Source: an uncultured Rhodospirillaceae bacterium (GTDB lineage: Bacteria > Pseudomonadota > Alphaproteobacteria > Rhodospirillales > Magnetospirillaceae). From it: 48,617 nucleotides of DNA. The position numbers and the translations under genes were made by a program. Positions 27,504 to 36,399 of this stretch are shown one piece after another (position 1 is the stretch's first letter; the number at the start of each line of letters is the position of its first letter). The stretch spans positions 1 to 48,617 of the forward strand of contig CAIULK010000025.1 of assembly GCA_903899885.1 (NCBI GenBank), in the 5' to 3' direction. Below the pieces are notes generated by a model, which saw only the letters and a list, made by a program, of their open reading frames with translations, did not search any database and was not told where the DNA came from.

Positions 27504-27925
27504 GCAAAAGCATCAAGACCCTGATCCGGCTAAGCCGGTGGGAGGTCGATGAAAAACGCCGCGTGCTGACCGAGTTGCAAAACCGGGAAGACGGCATCAT
27601 CGCCGCGATGGCCGAGGCGGACCAGCGGATGCTGGTCGAGCGTCAAATCGCCAGCCAGGACCCGACCGGGGCCGGATCGCTGTTCGGGGCCTATGCCCAG
27701 GCGTGGATGTCCCGGCGCGAAACCGCGCGCGGCGAACTGGCCTCGGTGCGCGAGGCGATCGAGGTGGCGCGTGACGATCTCAACGACGCGTTCCGCCGTC
27801 TCAAGACCTTCGAGATCACCCAGAAGAACCAGGAAAAACGCGAGCAGGACGAAGCCGACCGAAAAGAACAGGCCAATCTCGACGAGATCGGCCTGAACAT
27901 TCATCGCCGCAAGGTGCGGGACTAA
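27500..27925 (+). CDS. fliJ: Flagellar export chaperone FliJ
   Basis: FliJ is the coiled-coil stalk and chaperone-escort partner of FliI. The 141-residue protein is almost entirely charged helix, starting [20 protein letters not shown] and ending in a long Glu/Lys/Asp coiled coil ([28 protein letters not shown]). Sequence conservation is naturally weak in this family. The call rests on size, coiled-coil pattern and the GTGA overlap with fliI. Confidence 0.9.
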   Translation: MSKSIKTLIRLSRWEVDEKRRVLTELQNREDGIIAAMAEADQRMLVERQIASQDPTGAGSLFGAYAQAWMSRRETARGELASVREAIEVARDDLNDAFRRLKTFEITQKNQEKREQDEADRKEQANLDEIGLNIHRRKVRD

Positions 27926-27930
27926 CCCAA

Positions 27931-27972
27931 CGGCCATTGCGGCCGTGGCCAAGCGCGCGGAGGCGCGCGCTT
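27931..27972. terminator. Hairpins between convergent fliJ and rpmB
   Basis: CGGCC-ATTGC-GGCCG (27931-27945) is followed by a stronger stem AAGCGCGC (27951-27958) / GCGCGCTT (27965-27972). They lie between the ends of two convergent operons. No long T tract follows. Confidence 0.55.
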
Positions 27973-27992
27973 AGGCAGAGGGCTAGAATAAT

Positions 27993-28295
27993 TTACGCGC
28001 CAGCGATCGCCTTGGCTTCCAGAGCCCGCTGAATGCGGCGCTTGATCTGGCGCGCTTCGACGGGCAGCTTGGAGTCGGTGACCGACAGCAGATAGGCGTC
28101 CAGACCGCCGTTGCGATCCAGCGTCTTCAGCGCGCGGGTGCACACTTTGATGCGGACCGCATGGCCCAGGGCATCCGACAGCACGGCGGTTTCCTGCAAA
28201 TTCGGCAGAAAGCGACGCCGGGTCTTGTTGTTGGCGTGGCTGACATTGTTGCCGGTCAGCACACCCTTGCCGGTGATCGCGCAGCGACGGGCCAT
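27993..28295 (-). CDS. rpmB: 50S ribosomal protein L28
   Basis: The 100-residue protein is the longer alphaproteobacterial type of L28: [34 protein letters not shown], then [22 protein letters not shown]. The start at 28295 is preferred over a frame extension to 28304 because family members start MARRC. It is monocistronic and divergent from the gene at 28437. No rpmG is adjacent. Confidence 0.97.
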   Translation of the reverse strand: MARRCAITGKGVLTGNNVSHANNKTRRRFLPNLQETAVLSDALGHAVRIKVCTRALKTLDRNGGLDAYLLSVTDSKLPVEARQIKRRIQRALEAKAIAGA

Positions 28296-28436
28296 GACGG
28301 ACAATCCTTCCTAAAACACGAGAAGGCGCGTTTCTATCGGGCGGCCGGTCCGGCGTCAAGCGATTTTCCGACTCGGCGAACGCCGCCGCCATCACTATCT
28401 TTATGGAAGGCGAGGCCCATCACGGGGGGCGGCGGG

Positions 28437-29969
28437 ATGAGACGGATCTGGATACGACGTCTGTGGAACCTTCTTCGCCGTGCGGTCGGCGGGGCGCCGA
28501 AGCGCGGTTCTCGCCGCGACGCCCTCTTCGGCGGTTTCGGCCGTCTTGAACGGCGGCGGATGCGGCGGCGGACCGGTCACCTTCCGCCCTCGGCCTTCGC
28601 GTCGGTGGTCGGCGGGCTGGGCAAGCGGGAACGCCAGACCCAGTTGCACGTTTTCTCGCTGGCCGATTTTCATCAGGCGGTCGGGCCGAAGTGGGAGCGG
28701 CTGAGCGGTCTGGTCGAAATCGCGGTCGATCGCATCATTTCGCGGCATATCGACCCCGCCAAGGACATCTATACCCAACTGGATGCCGAAACCGCGTGCC
28801 TGGTTCTGCCCCGGGATTCCCGCAAGCAGGTGCGGGCGCGGGTGGCGGCGATCGCCCACGATCTTTCGGCCTATTTGTTCGGCGACGTGGTGATCGAGGG
28901 CAGACGCCCCCGCCTGGTCGCCGCCAATCTGCCGGTATCGCGGGCGATTCCCCGGAAAGGGGAGGTGGGCGACGTTGCCATTCGCGGCGCGATCGCCGAA
29001 GCCGGCGCGGTTCTGGCCGAAGCGGATGCCCGGGTGGACCCGGACCGCGCCCCTCTGGCCGAGATTCACCGGGTGACCCTGGCCTCGATGCTCGACGGCG
29101 CATCCGCCGTCCCGGCGATTTCGGCAACCTCGGTTCCGGCAATGTCGCAGACCGGCGGGGCCGCGATGGGACCCGGCGCCGGGGTTTTGGATTGGATGGA
29201 CGAACAGATCGATGCCCGCGCCGCCGCCGCCTTGGCCAAGGCCCGCCGTCTGGCGCCCGAATCCTGTCTGACCCTGGTGTGGACGCCGACCTGGGTCACC
29301 CGCATGCAGGCGGTCGCCGCCTTTCATGCCCGCGTGATCCGGGTCGATGGCGAAACCGCGCCGACCCTGGAAGGGGTTCAGGCTTACCGCGACGCGGCAC
29401 CGCTCGAAGCCCTGGCGATCGATCGCTTCGCCGCCACCCAGGCGGCGGCCGAGATGAAAATGCTGTTTCATCGCCGCCAAAGCGTGGGGCTGACCCTGCC
29501 GCTGCATTGGATGTCGCTGGCACCCCGCTGGCGGGATTGCATCCGCTTGCCGCTGGAAGGTTGCCCGGCCGATATCCGCCGCAAACTTCTGAAGGTCGAG
29601 ATTTTCGGGCTGCCGCCGCGCATCCCCGCCGCCACCTTGGCCAGTCTGACCGGCTGCCTCGATAAGGTCGGCTGCGACGTGATGATCCGCCTGCCCTTGG
29701 CGTCGCCCGACATGGCGCTGTCGCTGCCGCCGGTCCGCGCGATCGGCGTCGATCTCGCCGAACTTCCCGACGACGAGCGGGTCGGTGACGACGAACTGCT
29801 CGCCCATCTTCGCCGGTTTCACGACATGGCCCGCCAAATCAACGCAGCCAGTTACGTCTGGGGTGTCCGCCGCCGCTCGCTGGTCGCGCGGATCATCGGC
29901 GCCGGTTTTTCCCTGGTGAACGGTCCCGGCGTGATGGAGGATGTCGGCCATCCCCGCCCGGCGGGGTGA
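28437..29969 (+). CDS. Large protein resembling a degenerate GGDEF-EAL
   Basis: The 510-residue protein has a very basic N-terminus (RRIWIRRLWNLLRRAV, and more Arg to about residue 50), perhaps a membrane- or nucleic-acid-associated segment. Residues 65-150 look like a nucleotide-cyclase fold with no GGDEF signature (YTQLDAETACLVLPRDS). An Ala/Ser/Pro linker lies at about 215-255. Residues 265-505 have EAL-like periodicity, ending VWGVRRRSLVARIIGAGFSLVNGPGV, which lines up with the GVE...QGY end of EAL domains. The catalytic Glu, DD and Lys residues are absent. It may be a scaffold or sensor that has lost catalysis. The family assignment is inference; function is unknown. The ATG at 28437 follows GGGGGGCGGCGG. 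Confidence 0.6.
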   Translation: MRRIWIRRLWNLLRRAVGGAPKRGSRRDALFGGFGRLERRRMRRRTGHLPPSAFASVVGGLGKRERQTQLHVFSLADFHQAVGPKWERLSGLVEIAVDRIISRHIDPAKDIYTQLDAETACLVLPRDSRKQVRARVAAIAHDLSAYLFGDVVIEGRRPRLVAANLPVSRAIPRKGEVGDVAIRGAIAEAGAVLAEADARVDPDRAPLAEIHRVTLASMLDGASAVPAISATSVPAMSQTGGAAMGPGAGVLDWMDEQIDARAAAALAKARRLAPESCLTLVWTPTWVTRMQAVAAFHARVIRVDGETAPTLEGVQAYRDAAPLEALAIDRFAATQAAAEMKMLFHRRQSVGLTLPLHWMSLAPRWRDCIRLPLEGCPADIRRKLLKVEIFGLPPRIPAATLASLTGCLDKVGCDVMIRLPLASPDMALSLPPVRAIGVDLAELPDDERVGDDELLAHLRRFHDMARQINAASYVWGVRRRSLVARIIGAGFSLVNGPGVMEDVGHPRPAG

Positions 29970-29987
29970 TCTTATATGCCCCTCGCC

Positions 29988-30023
29988 GGGCGCAAACCTC
30001 CGGTTTGCTTGGCCGCGCCCTCA
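29988..30023. terminator. Compound hairpin between convergent genes
   Basis: An inner stem GCAAACC (29992-29998) / GGTTTGC (30002-30008) sits inside outer GGGCG / CGCCC arms. It lies between the end of the degenerate GGDEF-EAL gene and the end of cbiB, which converge. It is probably a bidirectional terminator. Confidence 0.55.
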
Positions 30024-30064
30024 ATGGGTGCTGGAACGAAGTGGTTTTGGCCTCAAATCACCTC

Positions 30065-31072
30065 TTAAGATGCGAGCCTAATCGCCATCACCACCACCGT
30101 CGCATTCACGATGCAGGCGCCGAAGAACACCCCCAGGGCGCGCTCGATATCGACGATTCCGGCCTCGGTCCGGCCCAAACCCATCCAGCCGTCGTTGACC
30201 GTCCGCCCCGGATAATGGCGGGGACCGCCCAGCGCCAGCCCCAGTGCCCCGGCCATCGCCGCTTCCGGCCAGCCCGAATTGGGCGAGGCGTGTTTCATTG
30301 CGTCGCGGCGCATCGTGACCAGGGCGTTGCCCGCCCGCCCGTCGGCGGTGAACACCGCGCCCGCCGCGATCATCAGCCCGGCCAAGCGCGCCGGGACCAG
30401 ATTGACCAGATCATCCAGCCGGGCCGAGGCCCAGCCGAAGGCGCGGTACCGTTCGGTGCGGTGGCCGACCATGCTGTCCAGCGTATTGATCGCCTTGAAG
30501 GCCAGCATGCCGGGCAGACCCAGAAGCATGTACCAAAAGACCGGCCCGACGACCCCGTCGCCGAAATTCTCGGCCAAGCTTTCGATGGCGGCGCGCGCCA
30601 CGCCGTATTCGTCCAGGGTTTCGGGATCGCGGCCGACGATGCGCCCAACCGCCTGCCGCCCGGTGGCCAATCCCCCGAAGGCCAGCGCGCGCGCCACGTC
30701 GCGAACATGACGCCGCAGGCTTTTTTGCGAGACCGACAGCGCGATCAGCAGAACCTCGACCGGCCAGACATGCCCGATATGACGCGCCCCCCACGCCACC
30801 GCGAAGCCGAAGGCGGCGGCCCCGCCCGGAATCAGCAGGGCGACCAACACGCCCCGCACGCGGCGATCGGTGTCGCCGCGCTCCAACCGGTTCAGGCGGC
30901 GCTCGGCGGCGGCGATCAGGTTTCCCAGCACCACCACCGGATGGGGCAGGTGAAGCAGGCGCAGCAACAGGCCCATTTCGCCGAACACGGCGTCCAGCCC
31001 AAGGCCGAATACCAGCATCAGCAAACCGTCGGGCGCGAAACCGGATTGGTGCATGAAAGGCAGCATGGACAT
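30065..31072 (-). CDS. cbiB: Adenosylcobinamide-phosphate synthase CbiB/CobD
   Basis: CbiB attaches aminopropanol (phosphate) to adenosylcobyric acid in the membrane. The 335-residue protein has family motifs HPVVVLGNLIAAAERRLNR, GRDPETLDEYGVARAAIESLAENFGDGVVGPVFW, GLPGMLAFKAINTLDSMVGHRTERYRAFGWASARLDDLVN and MKHASPNSGWPEAAMAGALG. Several membrane helices are visible. It is divergent from the cbiX operon across 109 bases, in which I see no B12-riboswitch box. Confidence 0.95.
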   Translation of the reverse strand: MSMLPFMHQSGFAPDGLLMLVFGLGLDAVFGEMGLLLRLLHLPHPVVVLGNLIAAAERRLNRLERGDTDRRVRGVLVALLIPGGAAAFGFAVAWGARHIGHVWPVEVLLIALSVSQKSLRRHVRDVARALAFGGLATGRQAVGRIVGRDPETLDEYGVARAAIESLAENFGDGVVGPVFWYMLLGLPGMLAFKAINTLDSMVGHRTERYRAFGWASARLDDLVNLVPARLAGLMIAAGAVFTADGRAGNALVTMRRDAMKHASPNSGWPEAAMAGALGLALGGPRHYPGRTVNDGWMGLGRTEAGIVDIERALGVFFGACIVNATVVVMAIRLAS

Positions 31073-31181
31073 AAGGTATGGTCCGGCCGAGTTGTCGCGT
31101 CAACCGCCGTGCCGTATAGTCGCGCCCTCCCCGGCCGAAGGCATGGACCAGCCGGAACGACCAAACGGATAAGGACCGGGT

Positions 31182-32096
31182 ATGGATCAGGATCAATCGA
31201 CCGCAATCATGGTCTGCGGCCACGGCAGCCGCGACGGCGAGGCGACCGCCGAGTTCGGCGCCTTCGTGCGCGCCTTGCAGGCGCGCGTTCCCAACCGCGC
31301 CATTGAGCACGGCTATCTCGAATTCGCGACGCCGACCATCCGGGACGGCTTGGCCGCGCTAAAGGCCAAGGGCTACCGCCATATCGTCGCGGCACCCGGC
31401 ATGCTGTTCGCCGCCGGCCACGTGAAGAACGATCTGCCGTGGGAGGTCAACAGCTTCGCCGCCGCTAATCCTGAGTTGGAGGTTCGGTACGGCCGCGAAC
31501 TGGGGATCGACCCCAAATTGCTGGATGCCGCCGCGCAGCGGATCACCTCGGTTCTCGACGACGCCGTGCCGAGGGGCGAGACCCTGCTGGTGGTGGTCGG
31601 GCGCGGCACCAACGACCCCGACGCCAATTCCAACATCGCCAAGGTCGCCCGCATGTTGTGGGAAGGGATGGGCTTCGGCTGGGCCGAGATCGCCTTTTCC
31701 GGCGTCGCGACGCCGATGGTCGATGCCGCCTTGGCCCGCGCGGTCAAGCTGGGCTTCAAACGCATCGTGGTCTTTCCCTATTTCCTGTTCACCGGGATTC
31801 TGGTCAAACGGATTTATGCCCAAACCGATGCCGCCGCCGTGGCGTTTCCCGATATTCAATTCGTCAAGGCGCCCTATCTGGCGGATCACCCGCTGGTCCT
31901 GACCTCGTTCCTCGAACGGATTGGGGAAACACAGGCGGGCGAGGCCAAGATGAACTGCCAGCTGTGCAAATACCGCGAACAAGTGGTGGGATACGAAGCC
32001 TCGGTCGGCGCCCCGCAGGAGGGGCACCACCACCACGTCCGGGGCGAGGATCATCATCACCACCACGGACACCACCACCATCACCACCATGACTGA
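31182..32096 (+). CDS. cbiX: Sirohydrochlorin cobaltochelatase CbiX, long form
   Basis: CbiX inserts cobalt early, into sirohydrochlorin. The 304-residue protein has two chelatase-like halves. The first has MVCGHGSRDGEA with the active His, and ATPTIRDGLAAL; the second has VVGRGTNDPDANSN. A C-terminal MNCQLCKYR (M-x-C-x-x-C) follows, the kind of motif that binds an Fe-S cluster in the Bacillus megaterium enzyme. The last 30 residues are very His-rich (about 20 His), likely for metal storage or delivery. The start follows AAGGA. The 3' end overlaps cobH by 8 bases. Confidence 0.94.
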   Translation: MDQDQSTAIMVCGHGSRDGEATAEFGAFVRALQARVPNRAIEHGYLEFATPTIRDGLAALKAKGYRHIVAAPGMLFAAGHVKNDLPWEVNSFAAANPELEVRYGRELGIDPKLLDAAAQRITSVLDDAVPRGETLLVVVGRGTNDPDANSNIAKVARMLWEGMGFGWAEIAFSGVATPMVDAALARAVKLGFKRIVVFPYFLFTGILVKRIYAQTDAAAVAFPDIQFVKAPYLADHPLVLTSFLERIGETQAGEAKMNCQLCKYREQVVGYEASVGAPQEGHHHHVRGEDHHHHHGHHHHHHHD

Positions 32097-32697
32097 GGAC
32101 TGGGTCCGTGACCCCGACGAGATCTATCGCCGGTCCTTCGCGGTCGTGCGGGCCGAGGCGCGGCTGGATCATCTGCCCGCCGATCTGACCGACGTGGCGA
32201 TCCGGGTGATTCACGCCTCGGGGATGGTTGATGTGGCGGCGGACCTGGATTTTTCGCCAGGGGCCGGGGATCTGGGCCGCGCCGCGTTGCGGCGGGGCGC
32301 CCCGGTTCTGGTCGATGCCGAAATGCTGGCCGCCGGGATTATCCGCTCGGGCCTGCCCGCCGCGAACCAGATCGTCTGCACGCTGGGCGAGGTCGCCGCG
32401 ACACCGGGAATGACCCGCTCGGCCCTGGCGGTCGATCGCTGGGACCCCTGGCTGGAGGGCGCGGTGGTGGCGATCGGCAACGCGCCGACCGCCTTGTTCC
32501 GCTTGCTTGAACGGCTGGCCGAAGGCGCGCCGCGACCGGCTTTAATCCTGGGCTTTCCGGTGGGATTTATCGGTGCCGCGGAATCCAAGCGGGCGCTGGC
32601 GCAATCGGGCCACCCCTTCATCGCCTTGCACGGGCGGCGCGGCGGCACCGCGATGGCGGCGGCGGCGATCAACGCCTTGACCAAGGGGTGCGCATGA
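32089..32697 (+). CDS. cobH: Precorrin-8X / cobalt-precorrin-8 methylmutase
   Basis: The enzyme moves the C11 methyl group to C12, forming (cobalt-)hydrogenobyrinate. The 202-residue protein has IYRRSFAVVRAEA, VIHASGMVD (catalytic His), VLVDAEMLAAGI, GNAPTALFRLLE and GFPVGFIGAAESKRAL. The start lies inside the His-rich end of cbiX, so translation is coupled. The stop overlaps the next start as ATGA. Next to a cobaltochelatase it likely works on the cobalt-containing substrate, as CbiC. Confidence 0.95.
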   Translation: MTEDWVRDPDEIYRRSFAVVRAEARLDHLPADLTDVAIRVIHASGMVDVAADLDFSPGAGDLGRAALRRGAPVLVDAEMLAAGIIRSGLPAANQIVCTLGEVAATPGMTRSALAVDRWDPWLEGAVVAIGNAPTALFRLLERLAEGAPRPALILGFPVGFIGAAESKRALAQSGHPFIALHGRRGGTAMAAAAINALTKGCA

Positions 32698-33860
32698 TCA
32701 CGGTAATCGGCCTGGGCGAGCAGGGAACGGCGGATCTGAGCGGCGCGGCCAAAGCCGTGATCCTGGGGGCCGAGGTGCTGGTCGGCGCCCCGCGCCATTT
32801 GGCCGAGGCCCAGTGCGGCGCGGAAAAAATCGTCTGGCCCTCGCCCTTTTCCAAGGCGCGGCCGTTGTTCGAATCACTTTCGGCGCGGCGAGTCGTGGTG
32901 CTGGCGACTGGCGATCCGATGTGGTTCGGGGTGGGCGCTACCTTGGCCCGCTGGTTCGGCGCCGAGGCGATAAACGTGATCCCGCATGCCGGGGTGTTTT
33001 CGCTGGCGGCGGCCCGCCTGGGCTGGGCGCTGCAAGATTGCCTGTGTCTGTCGGCCCATGGCCGCCCGCTGGACGCCCTGGCCCTGCATTTTCAGCCTGG
33101 GCGCAAATTGCTGATCCTGGGACGCGATCGCACCACCCCGCGCGCCGTTCAGGATTTGCTGAAACGCCATGGCCGCAGCGCCTCGATTATACGCACCCTG
33201 GAACATCTGGGCGGCGCCTTTGAGCGGATTGGCGAGGTCGGCGACGATCACGCCGATCTGGTCACCCTGGCGGTTACCGTCGCGCTTGATCCCGGCGCCC
33301 GTGCCTTGGCCTTGGTCCCCGGGTTGCCCGATGACGCCTTTCAACACGACGGACGGATCACCAAGCGCGACATCCGCGCGGCCACCTTGGCGGCGCTGGC
33401 GCCCCTGCCCGGCGAGATGCTGTGGGACATCGGGGCGGGGGCCGGATCGGTGGCGATCGAATGGATGCGGGCGGGGGGCGTCGCGGTGGCTATCGAATCC
33501 TCGGCCGAACGCTGTGCCCGGATCGCGCTCAACGCCAACGCCTTGGGCGTGCCCGGCCTTGCCGTTATCACAGGAACCGCGCCCAAGGCATTGCCCCAAA
33601 CCATTCCCGACGCGGTGTTCGTCGGCGGCGGGGTGACCGCGCCCGGTGTGCTGGAACAGGCCTGGGCGGCGCTGAAAACCGGTGGGCGCTTGGTCGCCAA
33701 CGCGGTCACCGCCGAGGGCGAGGCCACGCTGCTGGCCTTTGCCGCCACCCATGGCGGCACGATGACCCGGCTGATGGTGCAGCATCTAGAGCCGGTCGGC
33801 GGTTTTCACAGCTGGGTTCCCGCCCGTCCGGTCACCCGCTACGCCGGGATCAAGGCATGA
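32694..33860 (+). CDS. cbiET: Bifunctional C5,15-methyltransferase / decarboxylase (CbiET/CobL)
   Basis: The 388-residue protein fuses two enzymes. Residues 1-200 are the CbiE tetrapyrrole methylase (MITVIGLGEQGTADL, ATGDPMWFGVG, SLAAARLGWALQDCLCLSAHGRP). Residues 205-388 are CbiT, the C15-methylase/decarboxylase (PGLPDDAFQHDGRITKRDIRAATLAALAP, then the SAM loop WDIGAGAGSVAIEWMR, and VFVGGGVTAPGVLEQAW). ATG 32694 overlaps the cobH stop. The same fusion is called CobL in aerobic pathways; the cobalt-first context here favours CbiET. Confidence 0.95.
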   Translation: MITVIGLGEQGTADLSGAAKAVILGAEVLVGAPRHLAEAQCGAEKIVWPSPFSKARPLFESLSARRVVVLATGDPMWFGVGATLARWFGAEAINVIPHAGVFSLAAARLGWALQDCLCLSAHGRPLDALALHFQPGRKLLILGRDRTTPRAVQDLLKRHGRSASIIRTLEHLGGAFERIGEVGDDHADLVTLAVTVALDPGARALALVPGLPDDAFQHDGRITKRDIRAATLAALAPLPGEMLWDIGAGAGSVAIEWMRAGGVAVAIESSAERCARIALNANALGVPGLAVITGTAPKALPQTIPDAVFVGGGVTAPGVLEQAWAALKTGGRLVANAVTAEGEATLLAFAATHGGTMTRLMVQHLEPVGGFHSWVPARPVTRYAGIKA

Positions 33861-34540
33861 GCGGCACGGTTTACGGCATCGGCGTCGGCCCCGGCGATCC
33901 CGAGTTGATCACCCTTAAGGCCAAGCGGTTGCTGGAGACCCTGCCGGTCCTGGCGTGGCCCGCGCCGTTGGAGGGCGAGGGGCTGGCGCGCCGCATCGCC
34001 GCCCCCTTCATCCCCGAGGGACGAACCGAGATCGCGATCCGTTTTTCCTTTCGTCCCGAACGCGACGACACCGCCGCCGCCTATGCGAAGGGCGCGCGCG
34101 ACATAGCCGCTCATCTGGCCGTCGGCCAAGATGTCGGGGTGCTGTGCGAGGGCGATCCGCTGCTGTTCGGCAGTTTCATTCATCTGCTGGAGCATCTGCC
34201 CGATTGCAAGGTTCAAGTGGTGCCGGGCATCGCCTCGCCGCTGGCCGCCGCCGCCCTAACACTTCGCCCGCTGGCCACCTTGGATGAAGCCTTCGTCATC
34301 TTGCCCGCCACGCGCCCGGAGGCCGAGATCGAACGGGTTCTGTCGGTGGTCGAGGCCGCCGCGATCATCAAAATCGGCCGTCACCGCGACACACTGGCCC
34401 GCGTGCTCGACCGTTTGGGGTTGATCGACGATGCCGTGGCGGTGGAACGGGCCGGGATGCCCGATCAAGCCATTCGTCCGTTCCGGGATGCCGTTTGCTT
34501 GCCCTATTTCTCCCTCGTTTTGGTGCGCCGTTCGACATGA
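33857..34540 (+). CDS. cbiL: (Cobalt-)precorrin-2 C20-methyltransferase
   Basis: CbiL/CobI methylates C20 of factor II. The 227-residue tetrapyrrole methylase has GTVYGIGVGPGDPELITLKAKRLLE, LCEGDPLLFGSFIHLLEHL, VQVVPGIASPLAAAA and the C-terminal KIGRHRDTLARVLDRLGL. It overlaps the upstream and downstream genes as ATGA on both sides, and so belongs to one coupled operon. The length is at the short end of the family. Confidence 0.94.
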   Translation: MSGTVYGIGVGPGDPELITLKAKRLLETLPVLAWPAPLEGEGLARRIAAPFIPEGRTEIAIRFSFRPERDDTAAAYAKGARDIAAHLAVGQDVGVLCEGDPLLFGSFIHLLEHLPDCKVQVVPGIASPLAAAALTLRPLATLDEAFVILPATRPEAEIERVLSVVEAAAIIKIGRHRDTLARVLDRLGLIDDAVAVERAGMPDQAIRPFRDAVCLPYFSLVLVRRST

Positions 34541-36297
34541 TTGCCCTGATCGCCTTGACTCCCGCCGCCGGGCAGCTTGCCCGCCGTTTGAAAGCCGCGC
34601 TGGGCGACGCCGAAACCCACGGCCGGGCCGGACGGGTCGATGACGCCGACATCGCCTTCACCGACACCGCCGCGCATCTGCGCGCGCTGTTCGCGGCCGG
34701 GCGTCCGATCGTCGCGATCTGTGCGACGGGGGTGGTGATTCGCGCCCTGGCCCCGGTGTTGGCCGACAAACTAAACGAACCGCCGGTTCTGGCGGTGGCG
34801 GTGGACGGCGCCTGTGTCGTTCCCTTGCTGAACGGCCACCGGGGCGGCAACGACCTAGCCGCGCGGATCGCCGCCGTTTTGGGCGGGGTCGCCGCCGTCA
34901 CCACGCAAGGGCCGGTGGGTCTGGATGCGCCGCCGCCCGGCTGGCGGATCGGCACCCCGGATCGCCTGACCGCCGTCGCGGCCGCCTTGACGGCGGGCGA
35001 GCCGGTGGCGTTGAGCGTCGAGGCGGGCGACGCCGGATGGCTGGCGCCGCTGAATTTCGCTGGCGCTGGCGCGGTAAGGGTGCGGGTGACTGATAAGATC
35101 CCGGCATCACCGGACGAACTGGTCTTCCACCCGCCGGTCTTGGCGGCCGGGGTCGGCTGTGAACGCAACGCCTCGCCCCAAGCCCTGGAAACCCTGCTCG
35201 CCACCGCCCTGGCCGAGGCGGGATTGGCCGAGGGCGCGGTGGCCTGCGTCGCCTCGATCGATTTGAAGGCCGACGAAGCGGCGGTGCATGCGTTGCCCCA
35301 TCCGGCCCGTTTCTTCACGGCGCTCGAATTGGAAGCCGAACGCGGCCGTTTGCAAAATCCATCGGAAGCGGTGTTCCGCGCCACCGGCTGCCATGGGGTG
35401 GCCGAAGCGGCGGCCCTGGCGGCGGCCGGGCCGGACAGCGTGCTGGTCGTGCCAAAGCGCAAGGGCGCCGGGGTGACGGTGGCCATCGCGCGGTCCGCCA
35501 CGATGATCGATCCCAACGCCGTGGGCCGGGCGCGGGGAAAATTGTTCGTGGTCGGCACCGGGCCGGGCAATGCCGTGTGGCGCACGCCCGAGGCGTCGCG
35601 GGCGGTGGCCGCCTCGACCGATCTGGTCGGTTATGGGCTGTATCTGGATCTGCTGGGCGAGGCGGCTTTTGGCAAGACGCGCCACGAATCCGGGCTGGGG
35701 GCGGAAACCGAACGGGTGCGGATGGCCCTGGATCTGGCCGCCCAGGGCCGCACGGTCAGTCTGGTTTGTTCCGGCGATCCCGGCATTTACGCGCTGGCAA
35801 CCCTGGTTTTCGAATGTGTCGAGCAGGACGGCCGCGCCGATTGGGGCCGGGTGGATATTCAGGTGGTTCCCGGCGTCACCGCGATGCAGGCGGCGGCGGC
35901 GCGGGTGGGGGCACCGCTTAATCACGATTTCTGCGCGGTGTCGTTGTCGGACCTGCTGACCCCGTGGCCGGCGATCGAACGGCGCCTGACGGCGGCGGCC
36001 GAGGGCGATTTCGTGGTTGGGCTGTACAATCCGGTCTCGAAACGCCGCCGCGATCAATTGGCGCGGGCCAAGGCGATCTTGGCCCAACACCGCCCGCCGA
36101 CAACGCCGGTGGTTTTGGCCCGCCAGTTGGGGCGGGCCGATGAAAAGGTGATTACCACCACCTTGGCCGAGCTTAGCGTCGATCAGGCCGATATGTTGAC
36201 CGTGATCGTCATCGGCAATTCGCAGACTCGCCTGTTTTCGACCGCTTCGCGGCAATGGATCTATACCCCACGCGGCTACGCGGATAGATATAGGTAA
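34537..36297 (+). CDS. cbiGH: CbiG-CbiH fusion: precorrin-5A hydrolase and C17-methyltransferase
   Basis: The 586-residue protein fuses two steps of ring contraction. Residues 1-335 are CbiG, which opens the delta-lactone of cobalt-precorrin-5A (VAICATGVVIRALAPVL, VVPLLNGHRGGNDLAARIA, AAGVGCERNASPQAL, ATGCHGVAEAAALAA). Residues 345-586 are CbiH/CobJ, the C17-methylase (GKLFVVGTGPGNAVWRTPEAS, LVGYGLYLDLLG, VCSGDPGIYALA, VVPGVTAMQAAAARVGAPLNHDFCAVSLSDLLTPW). CbiG belongs to the anaerobic pathway, supporting early cobalt insertion. ATG 34537 overlaps the cbiL stop. It is the last gene of the run. Confidence 0.94.
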   Translation: MIALIALTPAAGQLARRLKAALGDAETHGRAGRVDDADIAFTDTAAHLRALFAAGRPIVAICATGVVIRALAPVLADKLNEPPVLAVAVDGACVVPLLNGHRGGNDLAARIAAVLGGVAAVTTQGPVGLDAPPPGWRIGTPDRLTAVAAALTAGEPVALSVEAGDAGWLAPLNFAGAGAVRVRVTDKIPASPDELVFHPPVLAAGVGCERNASPQALETLLATALAEAGLAEGAVACVASIDLKADEAAVHALPHPARFFTALELEAERGRLQNPSEAVFRATGCHGVAEAAALAAAGPDSVLVVPKRKGAGVTVAIARSATMIDPNAVGRARGKLFVVGTGPGNAVWRTPEASRAVAASTDLVGYGLYLDLLGEAAFGKTRHESGLGAETERVRMALDLAAQGRTVSLVCSGDPGIYALATLVFECVEQDGRADWGRVDIQVVPGVTAMQAAAARVGAPLNHDFCAVSLSDLLTPWPAIERRLTAAAEGDFVVGLYNPVSKRRRDQLARAKAILAQHRPPTTPVVLARQLGRADEKVITTTLAELSVDQADMLTVIVIGNSQTRLFSTASRQWIYTPRGYADRYR

Positions 36298-36399
36298 GGT
36301 TAGGGGATGCTAATCTAATCGCTCTCGGGTGTATTCCCGATTATGAGGTAGTGAAAGTCGGCTTACATTAGGACTCTAAGTCTTTTAGGACATGTTCGG

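Noticed and set aside
31073-31181. Possible B12 riboswitch between cbiB and cbiX
   Set aside because: The gap is only 109 bases and shows no GCCACTG-type B12 box.
31990-32096. The poly-His end of CbiX as an engineered tag or vector contamination
   Set aside because: It is interspersed with Gly, Glu and Asp, overlaps the natural start of cobH, and His-rich CbiX tails occur naturally.
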